64,000 nucleotides of DNA from Spirochaetales bacterium (GTDB lineage Bacteria > Spirochaetota > Spirochaetia > UBA9216): positions 429,693-493,692 of the forward strand of contig JAEKNX010000001.1 of assembly GCA_016839055.1 (NCBI GenBank), written 5' to 3'. This document shows positions 24,123 through 33,117 of the stretch, in pieces (positions within the stretch are counted from its first letter, which is position 1; every line of letters starts with the position of its first letter). The notes beneath the pieces are model-generated. The model was not told where the DNA came from. It was given only the letters and a program-made list of their open reading frames with translations, and did no database searches. The position numbers were made by a program, and so were the translations under genes.

Positions 24123-25484
24123 ATGGTCACAAAAATAATGAAACATGAAGTACGCAAGAATACCGATATTCCTTTTTCTCCTGCCAAAGTACCCTTTTTT
24201 TACGGATGGATAATTCTCGCGATGGGAATTATCGGAGTTTTAATGAGTATACCCGGTCAGACGATGGGAGTGTCGGTTTTTACCGATGATCTGATCCGCG
24301 TGCTGAAAATGTCACGGGTCAATCTGTCTCTTGCGTACATGATTGGTACTATTATGAGTGCTTTAATCCTTACCCCTGCCGGAAAGAAACTTGATAGATA
24401 CGGCATTAGAGCTATCGGTACAGCGGTTGTTTTTCTGCTAGGGGGACTATTAATCGGATTATCTTTCCTGGATAAAATAATCGGCAGTCTTATTTCAACT
24501 ACAAACGCCAGCCCAAGGCTTGCAGCTTTTATTGTCATAACCATTTCGTTTTTCCTGCTCAGGTTTTTAGGCCAGGGAATGCTCACGATGATGTCGCGAA
24601 ACATGGTGATGAAATGGTTTGATAAGCAGCGGGGGATGGCAAACGCAATATTGGGAATCTTCACTTCCTTCGGATTTTCTCTCGCACCAAAGCTTCTAAA
24701 TGGAATGATTGGAGCCGGAGGATGGAACGGCGCCTGGCGGAGTCTGGGGCTTGGAATGATAACAGCCGGAGCGGTGGTGTTCTGGATAGTGAGCCGTGAC
24801 AATCCTTTTGACTGCGGTATGAAACCGGATAGCAAGTGGAAGGGGCTAAAAAGAAAAGCGAGACCCGCCGGTCATCCGCAGCGTGATTTTACATTGAAGG
24901 AAGCCAGCAAAACCCTGCCGTTCTGGATTTTCGGTTTAACCCTTGCTATGCAGTCTTTGTTTGTAACCGCAATCACCTTTCATATCGTATCAATTTTCGG
25001 CGCGGCCGGAATAGGGAAGGTTCAGGCTATAGGAATATTTCTGCCGGCTTCATTTATTGCGGTTACAGTTAACTTTTCGGTGAGTCTGATGAGTGACTAT
25101 ATCAAGCTGCGCTATATCCTGATTATGCATCAGCTAGGTATAATGCTCTGTATGTTTTTTGTATCAAGGCTGGGCTCCGGACTTGCCTATGTTCTGGTTA
25201 TAGTAAGCTACGGATTAATAAACGGATTATTCAATATTTCGATCAGTATTGTCTGGCCGAGATATTATGGTATTACTCATCTCGGAGCTATAACCGGGAT
25301 GATTATGGGATTCATAGTCGCAGGTTCGGCAGTCGGACCCTACTTTTTCAGCCTGGTTAACAAGTATACGGGTTCATACAACGGAGCATCACTCATTTGT
25401 CTCGGTGTTATGCTTGTACTCTTCGTGCTTGCCTTCCGCGTAAGACGACCGGTGCCGCCTGTTTCTGCGGCCGGTGCCGCCTGA
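24123..25484 (+). CDS. Major facilitator superfamily transporter
   Basis: A 453-aa inner-membrane transporter with about 12 transmembrane helices. It has the MFS loop motif in degenerate form (AGKKLDRYGIR, about 85-95), a duplicated two-half layout with a central loop of charged residues (about 235-260), and MMSRNMVMKWFDKQRGMANAILG, a segment typical of the oxalate/formate-monocarboxylate branch. Substrate is unknown. The ATG at 24138 is an alternative start. Its gene begins 21 bases after the tRNA terminator; the yggS gene follows. Confidence 0.88.
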   Translation: MVTKIMKHEVRKNTDIPFSPAKVPFFYGWIILAMGIIGVLMSIPGQTMGVSVFTDDLIRVLKMSRVNLSLAYMIGTIMSALILTPAGKKLDRYGIRAIGTAVVFLLGGLLIGLSFLDKIIGSLISTTNASPRLAAFIVITISFFLLRFLGQGMLTMMSRNMVMKWFDKQRGMANAILGIFTSFGFSLAPKLLNGMIGAGGWNGAWRSLGLGMITAGAVVFWIVSRDNPFDCGMKPDSKWKGLKRKARPAGHPQRDFTLKEASKTLPFWIFGLTLAMQSLFVTAITFHIVSIFGAAGIGKVQAIGIFLPASFIAVTVNFSVSLMSDYIKLRYILIMHQLGIMLCMFFVSRLGSGLAYVLVIVSYGLINGLFNISISIVWPRYYGITHLGAITGMIMGFIVAGSAVGPYFFSLVNKYTGSYNGASLICLGVMLVLFVLAFRVRRPVPPVSAAGAA

Positions 25485-25534
25485 GCCGGCGGCCCACGAT
25501 TGATAAAAGTTGTTTATGGGAATATAATGTTTTC

Positions 25535-26242
25535 ATGACTGAACAGCACCGCATTGAAGAAATAAAGAATAATATTAACGATATAAAGGTCAAACTTGCC
25601 GACGCCGCCGGGCGGGCAGGCAGAGACCCTTCTGGAATACAGCTTATGGCAGTCTCCAAAACCAAACCGCTTGAAGATGTCAGGGCCGCTTATGAGGCTG
25701 GGCAGCGCCTGTTCGGGGAAAACAGGATTCAGGAAGCCTGTGAGAAATTCAGCAAGCTTCCTTCCGACGCTGAGCTGCATATGATAGGCCATCTTCAGAG
25801 TAACAAGGCCGGGATGGCCGCAAAATGCGCCTCCTGTGTCCAGTCAATTGACAAGCTTTCAACAGCGTCCGAGCTGAATAAGAGGGCAGCCGCCCTGAAC
25901 CGAAGAATTGATTTTCTCATAGAAATTAACACTTCAGGAGAAACTTCTAAAAACGGATACGGCGGAATTGATGCAGTATATGCGGATCTCGAGGCTTATC
26001 GGGGATTAACAAATCTGAATTTTCGGGGACTTATGACAATTGCCCCCTTCTCTGATGACAAGGCGGCGGTTAGGAAATCTTTCAGAACACTCTCGGCCCA
26101 TTACGACAAGCTGAACATTACGCTGTCTGGAGAACTCGACATACTTTCAATGGGCATGTCTTCAGATTTTGAGATTGCAATTGAAGAAGGAAGCAGCCTT
26201 ATAAGAGTCGGAACGGCTATTTTCGGGAGCAGAAACTATTGA
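25535..26242 (+). CDS. YggS/PROSC family pyridoxal-phosphate homeostasis protein
   Basis: A 235-aa PLP-binding single-domain TIM barrel with no known catalytic reaction; it keeps pyridoxal phosphate and amino-acid pools balanced. Visible family marks: LMAVSKTKP with the PLP Lys near 42, FGENRIQEA, HMIGHLQSNKA, FLIEINTSGE, GLMTIAPF, LSMGMSSDFEIAIEEGSS and VGTAIFG at the end. The ATG at 25535 restores the normal family length; longer frames add Cys/Arg-rich non-homologous residues from the MFS gene's antisense-like reading. It overlaps the next lipoprotein gene. Confidence 0.93.
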   Translation: MTEQHRIEEIKNNINDIKVKLADAAGRAGRDPSGIQLMAVSKTKPLEDVRAAYEAGQRLFGENRIQEACEKFSKLPSDAELHMIGHLQSNKAGMAAKCASCVQSIDKLSTASELNKRAAALNRRIDFLIEINTSGETSKNGYGGIDAVYADLEAYRGLTNLNFRGLMTIAPFSDDKAAVRKSFRTLSAHYDKLNITLSGELDILSMGMSSDFEIAIEEGSSLIRVGTAIFGSRNY

Positions 26243-26637
26243 AGCGGGGGTTCCAGCTTTTTCTCATCAGTATTCTGATTCTTGCTTTTTTTTCAGGCTG
26301 CGCTACCGTCGAAGATGAAGAGTACAGCTTCGATGAATCCGATGAACCGGTGCCCTACGATGAAGAGGAGTTTCCTGAATGGTTGAGTGATGTAAGAAGA
26401 GCCGAAATTATATTTGCCGGTTCTCTTCCTTTTACAATTTTAGTATCGAATGTCGGATATGGAATCTATAGCATGATTTCCTCCGACGCGTATGACATTA
26501 CAAATTTTACAACAACGGCTTCTATGACTAATGATGAGAAGCTGCAGATCCTCGGTATAGGAGCCGGCATTTCTGCCGGTATCGCCCTTTTGGATTTCAT
26601 CCTGGGACTGTTTGAAGAAGAGGAAGACCTTGAATAA
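26239..26637 (+). CDS. Small predicted lipoprotein
   Basis: A 132-aa lipoprotein with start KRGFQLFLISILILAFFSGC (Cys about 20). An acidic linker follows (about 22-45), then two hydrophobic helices (about 58-80 and 100-120) and an acidic tail. No family is known to me. The start is TTG overlapping the yggS stop (TTGA), so translation is coupled. It is followed one base after its stop by the pseudouridine synthase gene. Confidence 0.75.
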   Translation: MKRGFQLFLISILILAFFSGCATVEDEEYSFDESDEPVPYDEEEFPEWLSDVRRAEIIFAGSLPFTILVSNVGYGIYSMISSDAYDITNFTTTASMTNDEKLQILGIGAGISAGIALLDFILGLFEEEEDLE

Positions 26638-26638
26638 G

Positions 26639-27532
26639 ATGATAGTCCCAATAGGGATAAAAGTGCAGCGTGTGGATGGTTTTATTGCCGAACAGCTCGG
26701 AACAATATCGAGAAGTAATTTGAAAAACAGAATCGACAGCCTGCTTATTAACGGTGAAATTTCCAAACTTTCAAAGAAAATTCATGATGGGGATATCATC
26801 GAGTATTCGCTGAAAAAACAGATTGATACTATCATAAGTCCAGAGAAGATCGATCTTGATATAATTTATGAAGATGATAATGTTTTTGTAATAAATAAAC
26901 CTGAAGGTATGGTTGTTCATCCCGCGGCGGGAAACTACAGCGGAACGATGGCTCAGGGCATCATGTACCTTCTTCAGAATGAGGATACCGATTTTGCTGT
27001 CGATGATACAAGGCCTGGAATTGTCCACCGTCTGGACAAGGATACCTCCGGAATAATCATTGCCGCAAAAAACTCAAGGACTCTGTCGCTTCTGTCGGAA
27101 CAGTTTCAGAACCGGACAGCCGTAAAGACCTATCTTGCAGTAATAAACGGCCGTCTTCCCAAGAAGAAAGGTCGGATTGAAACTCTCATAGGACGGGATA
27201 AAAACAACAGAAAGAAAATGACCTGGAAGACTGAAAGGGGCAAAGAAGCCATTACAGAGTACCGGGTTCTGAAAGAATGGGATGGAAAAAGTTTTGTAGC
27301 CTTGTACCTGAAGACAGGAAGGACCCACCAGCTAAGAGTACATATGCTGAGTATGGGCACCCCTATAGTCGGTGATTCTGTTTATTCCCGCAAGCCGGGA
27401 AGCACTGGACTATTGCTGCATGCATACCGGCTGAGAATTGAAATCCCCGGAGTTCCTGGCATGAGTGACTTTAGGGCTCCGCTGCCGGAACGTTTTAAAG
27501 AAGCTATCAGATTTTATTCAGATAAGGGTTGA
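26639..27532 (+). CDS. RluD-family 23S rRNA pseudouridine synthase
   Basis: A 297-aa RluA/RluD-family enzyme that converts uridine to pseudouridine in 23S rRNA. An S4-like RNA-binding segment lies at about 5-60, and the catalytic signature GIVHRLDKDTSG carries Asp at about 133. GRTHQLRVHM lies near 225. Which uridines are modified is unknown; length and domain order fit RluD. ATG at 26639 is 1 base after the previous stop. The 3' end overlaps the convergent metallo-beta-lactamase gene by 26 bases. Confidence 0.92.
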   Translation: MIVPIGIKVQRVDGFIAEQLGTISRSNLKNRIDSLLINGEISKLSKKIHDGDIIEYSLKKQIDTIISPEKIDLDIIYEDDNVFVINKPEGMVVHPAAGNYSGTMAQGIMYLLQNEDTDFAVDDTRPGIVHRLDKDTSGIIIAAKNSRTLSLLSEQFQNRTAVKTYLAVINGRLPKKKGRIETLIGRDKNNRKKMTWKTERGKEAITEYRVLKEWDGKSFVALYLKTGRTHQLRVHMLSMGTPIVGDSVYSRKPGSTGLLLHAYRLRIEIPGVPGMSDFRAPLPERFKEAIRFYSDKG

Positions 27533-28073
27533 ACATTTTCTCAGCCTTTATAGTCGTGGGTGCTCCGTGGCCTGGGAAAACCAGAATGTCATCATCCATG
27601 GTGAAAATTCTTTCCTTGATGTTCTTCTTTAGCAGATTCTCATATGAAGTTGTCAGTTCCTTATCAATTAAACCGGCAAGCAGAACATCTCCGGTAAAAA
27701 GCATGTTGGCTATCTTGAAGATGATTGAGTCAGCGGAGTGCCCTGGAATGTTCATGATGTTCACCTCGAGGTCATCAAGATGGAGGACGTCGCCGTCATT
27801 TATTTGGTTAAAATCAATCTTGAAAGGCAGTTCGCTGTTGCTGTATATGTCGGCATTATAGATCTTCTTAAGTGTCTTAATTCCGTTTACGTGTGATGAG
27901 TGGTTGTGAGTGACAAGAATATTTTTTATATAAAAATTATTGTTCTCGATCAATTTCAGCAGCGGAATATCCATTACTCCCGGATCAATAATAACCGCGT
28001 TTCCGCCCTCGGCCGGACCCAATATGTAAGTGTTTGAGAAATTTGACAGAACAAAGTGGAAGAATAGCTTCAC
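27507..28073 (-). CDS. Metallo-beta-lactamase-fold hydrolase, one metal ligand changed
   Basis: A 188-aa MBL-fold protein. Ligand motifs are THNHSSH (about 57-63), the His of PGHSADS, the Asp of FTGDVL and the His of PGHGAPTT. The first motif is normally HxHxDH; here the Asp is Ser, so the second metal site is probably altered. The overall length and order recall small glyoxalase II-like hydrolases. The start is GTG overlapping the stop of the pentapeptide gene, so the pair is coupled. The substrate is unknown. Confidence 0.82.
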   Translation of the reverse strand: MKLFFHFVLSNFSNTYILGPAEGGNAVIIDPGVMDIPLLKLIENNNFYIKNILVTHNHSSHVNGIKTLKKIYNADIYSNSELPFKIDFNQINDGDVLHLDDLEVNIMNIPGHSADSIIFKIANMLFTGDVLLAGLIDKELTTSYENLLKKNIKERIFTMDDDILVFPGHGAPTTIKAEKMFNPYLNKI

Positions 28074-28666
28074 GGCATGTCTCCTTTATCAAACTCCGCT
28101 TCCTCATGGTTTGAGTATTTGAACTCAACATCCCGCCGGTCCGAATTTGAATAGCCCACCTTCTTCAGGTTGCAGTCTTTGAAGCAGACATTGCGCATGA
28201 TTGATGAGATGAATGATGAGTAGTAAAGATCACAGCTTTGAAAATTGACCGATTTAAGCTGCGAACCGTTGTAGTTTACATGGAGAGTGTCTGAGTCAGT
28301 AAAATTGCAGTCGGTGAATGTAGATCCCGCAAAAACAGAATACCTGATATCGACATTGTCGAAACTGCAGTTGTTGAAAACACAGAAATCAAAAAAGCAA
28401 AGCTGAATAGACGTATCATCAAATATTACATTACTGAATACAGTTTCGGTGAACTTGCTTGTGGTAATCGATTTACAGGGGATCCTGAAATCAGAAAAAA
28501 TACCCCTGCACATCTTGAAATTCGTCAGCTGATCACAGTCGCCGAGTGACGCCACGGTTTCACGGAGGAATTCTTCCGGATCCTCCAGGTGTTCGAAGCA
28601 GAATTTGCTGCCGGTAACGGCATGTTGATTACATTTTTCTTGGGCACATCTTCTTGTGGAAAACAT
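28070..28666 (-). CDS. Zinc-motif plus pentapeptide-repeat-like protein
   Basis: A 198-aa protein. The N-terminus has a putative zinc site CAQEKC...CFEH (about 6-26). The rest is a run of pentapeptide-like units with F/L/C at the central position (FTETVFSNVIFDDTS, CNFTDSDTLHVNYN, VNFQSCDLYYSSF, VCFKDCNLKKVGY), which would fold as a right-handed quadrilateral beta-helix. The ATG at 28666 is chosen; the longer frame would add 43 residues overlapping the divergent gene. No partner is known. It is translationally coupled to the MBL gene. Confidence 0.72.
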   Translation of the reverse strand: MFSTRRCAQEKCNQHAVTGSKFCFEHLEDPEEFLRETVASLGDCDQLTNFKMCRGIFSDFRIPCKSITTSKFTETVFSNVIFDDTSIQLCFFDFCVFNNCSFDNVDIRYSVFAGSTFTDCNFTDSDTLHVNYNGSQLKSVNFQSCDLYYSSFISSIMRNVCFKDCNLKKVGYSNSDRRDVEFKYSNHEEAEFDKGDMP

Positions 28667-28759
28667 GAAAATAATATAACAGTTAATCAGGAAAAACACC
28701 AGCATTTTGAGTACCATGCTATGCTGGACAACAATTCTGTATAAGGGTATAGTTTGGAC

Positions 28760-29050
28760 ATGTCGGTTTGTTATTTTTGCGGAAATGATTTTCATGAAAA
28801 CTTAAAAGTATTCAAGTCATCTGAATGTCCTTCCTGCGGAAAAGATATAAAAGTCTGCAGGAATTGTGAGTTCTATAGTCAAGGTTCAAAGTGGGATTGT
28901 AGAGAGACTATCTCTGAAGATGTCAGAGATAAGGAACGCGCTAATTTTTGTGAATATTTCAAATTAGGTATTAGAAATTCCAGTGGAAGGTTGAAAGAAA
29001 AGGCGAATGACGCGCGCTCGTCTTTCGATAATTTATTTGGAAATGAATAG
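28760..29050 (+). CDS. Small zinc-ribbon-like protein
   Basis: A 96-aa protein with CYFCG, CPSCG and CRNC motifs in the first ~40 residues and a further DCRET and FCEYF, giving at least two potential zinc sites. A polar helix follows. The ATG at 28760 is used; a TTG two codons earlier is possible. It overlaps the start of murI by 8 bases. Role unknown. Confidence 0.75.
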   Translation: MSVCYFCGNDFHENLKVFKSSECPSCGKDIKVCRNCEFYSQGSKWDCRETISEDVRDKERANFCEYFKLGIRNSSGRLKEKANDARSSFDNLFGNE

Positions 29051-29831
29051 GGCACCGATCGTTTTTATTGATTCCGGAATCGGCGGTCTTCCTTACCTCG
29101 AATGGATAAAAAAACGTCTTCCTGAAGAATCATTTGTATATGTTGCTGATAATGAAAATTTCCCCTACGGTATGAAGACAAAAGACACCCTTAAAAAGAT
29201 TATGTATAGTCTCATAAAAAGGATTACCGATAAATATAACCCGAAGGCAGTTGTTATAGCCTGCAATACAGCCTCGGTTATAAGCCTTTCATTTTTAAGA
29301 GAAAATTTCTCAATGCCCATTATCGGCGTTGTTCCGGCGGTAAAGCCGGCGGCTATTATTTCGGAAAAAAAGAGGATAGGACTCATGGCCTCGAACAGTA
29401 CAATCGAAGACTCATATACTGAGAAATTAATCGAAGACCACGCGTCTGACTGTATTGTATGTCGCTATGCCGGTTCTGAAATAATAGATTTTATTGAAAA
29501 TAATCTTTATGGGTCAAAAAGGGATGATATATCGAATGTTATTCAACCCGCGGTTGATTTTTTCATCGAAAACGATGTTGATAATGTAGTTCTCGGATGC
29601 ACGCATTTTCTGTTTCTGGAAGATTATCTGAAAGAGAAACTAGGCAAAATTAAGCTTGTAGACTCGCGCGACGGAGTCGGAAATCAGATTATTAGAATAC
29701 TGAGGAAACACAGCCTGTTATCAGACAGGAAAAATAACGATTTTTTCATAATTACCGGAGAGCCGGATAATTTATCGAATAAGGAGAATTATAACTGGAT
29801 ATCAGAGAAGTACGGCCTATGCAGGGTGTAG
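29043..29831 (+). CDS. murI: Glutamate racemase
   Basis: A 262-aa MurI, which makes D-glutamate for peptidoglycan. Signature elements: FIDSGIGGL (about 8-16), ENFPYG (about 38-43), ACNTAS with the first catalytic Cys near 74 and VVLGCTHFLF with the second near 182. The usual DxxxFPYG is NENFPYG here. ATG at 29043 (MNRAPIVF) matches family length; an earlier in-frame ATG at 29007 would add 12 residues inside the previous gene. rsgA overlaps its 3' end. Confidence 0.94.
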   Translation: MNRAPIVFIDSGIGGLPYLEWIKKRLPEESFVYVADNENFPYGMKTKDTLKKIMYSLIKRITDKYNPKAVVIACNTASVISLSFLRENFSMPIIGVVPAVKPAAIISEKKRIGLMASNSTIEDSYTEKLIEDHASDCIVCRYAGSEIIDFIENNLYGSKRDDISNVIQPAVDFFIENDVDNVVLGCTHFLFLEDYLKEKLGKIKLVDSRDGVGNQIIRILRKHSLLSDRKNNDFFIITGEPDNLSNKENYNWISEKYGLCRV

Positions 29832-30748
29832 TCCGTTATGGAATTAACAATATATACACCGTTAAAATCGGTGATCAGACCCTCGAATGCCGAATAAAGG
29901 GGAAAAAACTCCAAACCGGGAAAAGGGAATACAATCCTATAAGCGCAGGAGACCTTGTTGATATTGAAATAGATCACAACAACACCGGCAAGGGAATGAT
30001 TACCCACAGACAGGACCGCAAGAATGCGTTTTCAAGATGGAACCGTAAACGCGGAACTGTTCAGACTATTGCATCCAATGTTGATCTGCTGGTTTGCATA
30101 ATGTCTCCGGAATCTCCGCCGTTCAGGCCGCGGTTCGCTGACAGGGTTCTCGTAAACACCGAAGATACTATTCCCGTCCTTCTTGTTTTAAACAAGATTG
30201 ACCAGGAAATTGATTCTGAGGTTCTTATGAGAATAGAGGACTGGAAGCGGATGGGGTATGATGTTCACATGACCAGTGCCGAGACAGGCGAGGGCGTAGA
30301 TGAACTGAGGCTGAAGCTGAGGGACATAACAGCCGCCTTTGTCGGACAGTCCGGCGTCGGCAAGTCATCCCTGCTGAACGCAATTGAGCCGGGTTTTAAT
30401 TTCAAGGTCGGTGAGGTTTCCGAAAAATTCAACAAAGGCACTCATACAACGTGTTTTGCGGTAATGGACAACTGGGATGCCGGGACAATAATTGATACAC
30501 CGGGAATAAAAGAAATAGATCCGGTGGGAATTGAACCTGAGGTTCTGTCGCATTTTATGCGGGATTTCAAACCCTTCATCGGGAAGTGCAGTCATTCTGT
30601 CTGTCTGCATCGTGAAGAGCCTGGCTGCGCTGTAAAGGACGCGGTTGAAGACGGCCGAATTCTTGATGAACGATATCAGAGTTATCTGCGGATGCTAAGG
30701 GATCTTGAGCAGCGCATCAATGACAACCGATACCGTAAGGAGGAATAA
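29819..30748 (+). CDS. rsgA: Ribosome small-subunit-dependent GTPase A
   Basis: A 309-aa circularly permuted GTPase that matures the 30S subunit. Domains: N-terminal OB fold (about 1-75); GTPase with G4 NKID at 125-128 before G1 GQSGVGKSS at 176-184 and G3 DTPG at 226-229; C-terminal zinc site Cys257, Cys262, His264, Cys270. The start ATG overlaps murI by 13 bases. The stop TAA lies inside the ribosome-binding site region of mutS2, so the two are coupled. Confidence 0.96.
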   Translation: MQGVVRYGINNIYTVKIGDQTLECRIKGKKLQTGKREYNPISAGDLVDIEIDHNNTGKGMITHRQDRKNAFSRWNRKRGTVQTIASNVDLLVCIMSPESPPFRPRFADRVLVNTEDTIPVLLVLNKIDQEIDSEVLMRIEDWKRMGYDVHMTSAETGEGVDELRLKLRDITAAFVGQSGVGKSSLLNAIEPGFNFKVGEVSEKFNKGTHTTCFAVMDNWDAGTIIDTPGIKEIDPVGIEPEVLSHFMRDFKPFIGKCSHSVCLHREEPGCAVKDAVEDGRILDERYQSYLRMLRDLEQRINDNRYRKEE

Positions 30749-30750
30749 CG

Positions 30751-33108
30751 CTGGAACGACAGACCATTGAACTGCTCGAATTCGATCAGATTTTAAAAAG
30801 AATATCACAATTCGCAAAGACTCCGGGCGGAGCTCAGCTCATTCATAATCAGGACTTTGATTATGATTTTGAAGTACTGAATTATAAGAAAGATCTGGTG
30901 TCCGACTGGAAGACTCTCCTGCAGTCGGATCTGAGACAGCCGGATTTCTTTTTTCCAGAGATAAATTTCATTGCTAAACTTAAAAAGCCCGGCACCGTGC
31001 TTGAGGGCCTTGAGCTGGCTGATACGGCCGCATTCATAATGTCATCTTTGCTGATGAAAAAATTCTGTCTTAGGGATATCGAGGATATTCGGCTTTCGGG
31101 AAGACTCAGAGATGAAGCGGAGCTGATATCCGAGCTTACCGAGTACTCGGATGCTATTCTGAAAGAACTGAACCCGGACGGAAGCGTCAAGGAAAACCAT
31201 CCTCTTCTTCGGAGCGCGAGAAGCAGGATAGCCGCCCTACATAAACAGATAAATAGAATTTCCTCAGGCTATCTCAATGAAAATCGTGATATCTGGCAGT
31301 CGACCATCCCTTCACAGCGGGACGGTCGAACGGTACTCGCCCTTAAAACAAATTTCAGGGGCAGGATTAAGGGGCTTGTTCATGAACTCTCCTCGAGCGG
31401 CGCTACAGTATTCATCGAACCCTTTGAACTTGTCGAACTTAATAATGACATTACCTATGAACACAGTCAGCTGAATCAGCAAATAATCAAGATCTATCGC
31501 GGGCTGACTGAAGGGCTAAGAGAGGCGGCGGAAGTTTTTGAAAAGTTGGTGGAGCAGGTCTATCTGCTGGATACTTATTATGCCCGTGCACAGTACAGTA
31601 ATAGAAATAACTGCATCAGACCCCTTGAGGCCGGAAGTGGAATGAAAATTATCAAGGGCCGTCATCCGCTTTTGGATGATAAAGCGGTTCCTATCAGCCT
31701 TGATTACTCTGATAATATAATTATCCTGATAATAACAGGTCCGAATGCCGGCGGTAAAACCGTCACACTGAAAACCTGTGGCCTTTTTGTGCTGATGAAT
31801 CAGTTTGCCTGTGAACTGCCGGCCGACGAAGGCACTGCAGTCAGTCTCTACGACAATATTTTCGCCGATATAGGTGATGATCAGTCTATAGAAGAATCTC
31901 TGTCTACCTTTTCGGGCCATATGACCCGTATCAGCGCGATAATCCGCGAAGCAGGTACGGAATCTCTCATTCTCCTTGATGAACTGGGCTCTGGGACTGA
32001 CCCGTCCCAGGGATCAGCTATTGCGATGGGAGTGCTGGAGTATTTCAGGAAGAACGGAATATCAACCATAGTGACAACTCATCATGCGGCAGTTAAAAAC
32101 TTCGGATACACTCATGAGGGGGCTGTCAACGCGTCTGTCGCCTTCGACTCAGTTACTATGAAGCCCACATACGAGATTGTTCAGGGAGTACCGGGGGAGA
32201 GCCACGCAATCGAGATTGCCCAGTCATGCGGACTCAGCGGTGATATCATAAAGAATGCGGAAGATTATATGGAAAACGGCGACGCCACTGTCTCGGGAAT
32301 GATAAAGGAACTTGAGAGCCGGCAGTATGAACTCATCGGCCGGGACCGCAAACTGAAAGAGGCCGAAATTGAGTTGAGGGAGGAGCGCCGTAAGCAGGAT
32401 CTTCTGAGACTGAGGCTGCGTCAGGCTGAGTATAATCAGAAGACATCTGAATATGGTGAGCTTAAGCGTTATATTGGAGATTCGAGAAAGATGCTTGAAA
32501 ACCTGGTTCGGGAACTCAGAGAAGGTGAAATTAGCCGGGAGAAAACGCTTAAGGTTAAGGATTTTCTGGCCAGTTTTAATGAAAAACTGAATGATGTCAA
32601 ACAGGGTCTCGATGTTGACGGAAAAGAGCTTGTTGAAATAAAAACTGAGAGTGTTTCTGCTGAAGAGCTCGGAGAGTTTAAGGCGGGAATGCCAGTAAGA
32701 TATACAAAGACGAACAAGGAAGGAACCCTTGTAGAGCGGCGCAAGAACGGACAGTGGATAGTCGCCTTCGGGAATGTTCGGCTGAATATTGCCGAAGACG
32801 AGCTTGTTCCGCTGAAAAAGAAGAAGGAGAAAAGGGTCAAGATCAGCGCGTCAGGTTTTAATGCGACCCCTGCTTTCGAACTCGACCTCAGAGGAATGCG
32901 TGTTTATGAAGCAGAAAACGCGGTAATTAAGCAGATAGATTCAGCTCTGCTTGCGGGTATAGCCGAGTTCAGCGTTATTCACGGCCTGGGCGAGGGAATA
33001 CTTCAGAAGACGGTTCATGATTTTCTCAGATCCTGCGGTTCGGTTAAGGAATTTTATTTCTCAGATCCGGAGCAGGGCGGTTTCGGAAAAACAATAGTTA
33101 AATTATAG
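30751..33108 (+). CDS. mutS2: MutS2 family protein with Smr domain, CTG start
   Basis: A 785-aa MutS2, linked to recombination control and to rescue of collided ribosomes. The start is a CTG at 30751 with a perfect AAGGAGG (30737-30743) 7 bases upstream; the protein then begins LERQTIELLEFDQILKRI, which aligns with the normal family N-terminus. The first in-frame GTG (30898) would delete 49 conserved residues. Walker A GPNAGGKT lies near 330-337, Walker B LILLDELGSGTD near 407, a long coiled coil at about 510-620, and the Smr domain at about 708-785 (LDLRGM, HGLGEGILQ). It follows rsgA by 2 bases. Confidence 0.93.
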   Translation: MERQTIELLEFDQILKRISQFAKTPGGAQLIHNQDFDYDFEVLNYKKDLVSDWKTLLQSDLRQPDFFFPEINFIAKLKKPGTVLEGLELADTAAFIMSSLLMKKFCLRDIEDIRLSGRLRDEAELISELTEYSDAILKELNPDGSVKENHPLLRSARSRIAALHKQINRISSGYLNENRDIWQSTIPSQRDGRTVLALKTNFRGRIKGLVHELSSSGATVFIEPFELVELNNDITYEHSQLNQQIIKIYRGLTEGLREAAEVFEKLVEQVYLLDTYYARAQYSNRNNCIRPLEAGSGMKIIKGRHPLLDDKAVPISLDYSDNIIILIITGPNAGGKTVTLKTCGLFVLMNQFACELPADEGTAVSLYDNIFADIGDDQSIEESLSTFSGHMTRISAIIREAGTESLILLDELGSGTDPSQGSAIAMGVLEYFRKNGISTIVTTHHAAVKNFGYTHEGAVNASVAFDSVTMKPTYEIVQGVPGESHAIEIAQSCGLSGDIIKNAEDYMENGDATVSGMIKELESRQYELIGRDRKLKEAEIELREERRKQDLLRLRLRQAEYNQKTSEYGELKRYIGDSRKMLENLVRELREGEISREKTLKVKDFLASFNEKLNDVKQGLDVDGKELVEIKTESVSAEELGEFKAGMPVRYTKTNKEGTLVERRKNGQWIVAFGNVRLNIAEDELVPLKKKKEKRVKISASGFNATPAFELDLRGMRVYEAENAVIKQIDSALLAGIAEFSVIHGLGEGILQKTVHDFLRSCGSVKEFYFSDPEQGGFGKTIVKL

Positions 33109-33117
33109 TGATGGACA

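Noticed and set aside
25397-25534. N-terminal extension of the YggS gene
   Set aside because: Lies inside the MFS gene in another frame, Cys/Arg-rich and not homologous to the family; ATG at 25535 fits.
28667-28795. N-terminal extension of the pentapeptide protein
   Set aside because: Would overlap the divergent zinc-ribbon gene and leave no room for promoters; the zinc motif follows the ATG at 28666.
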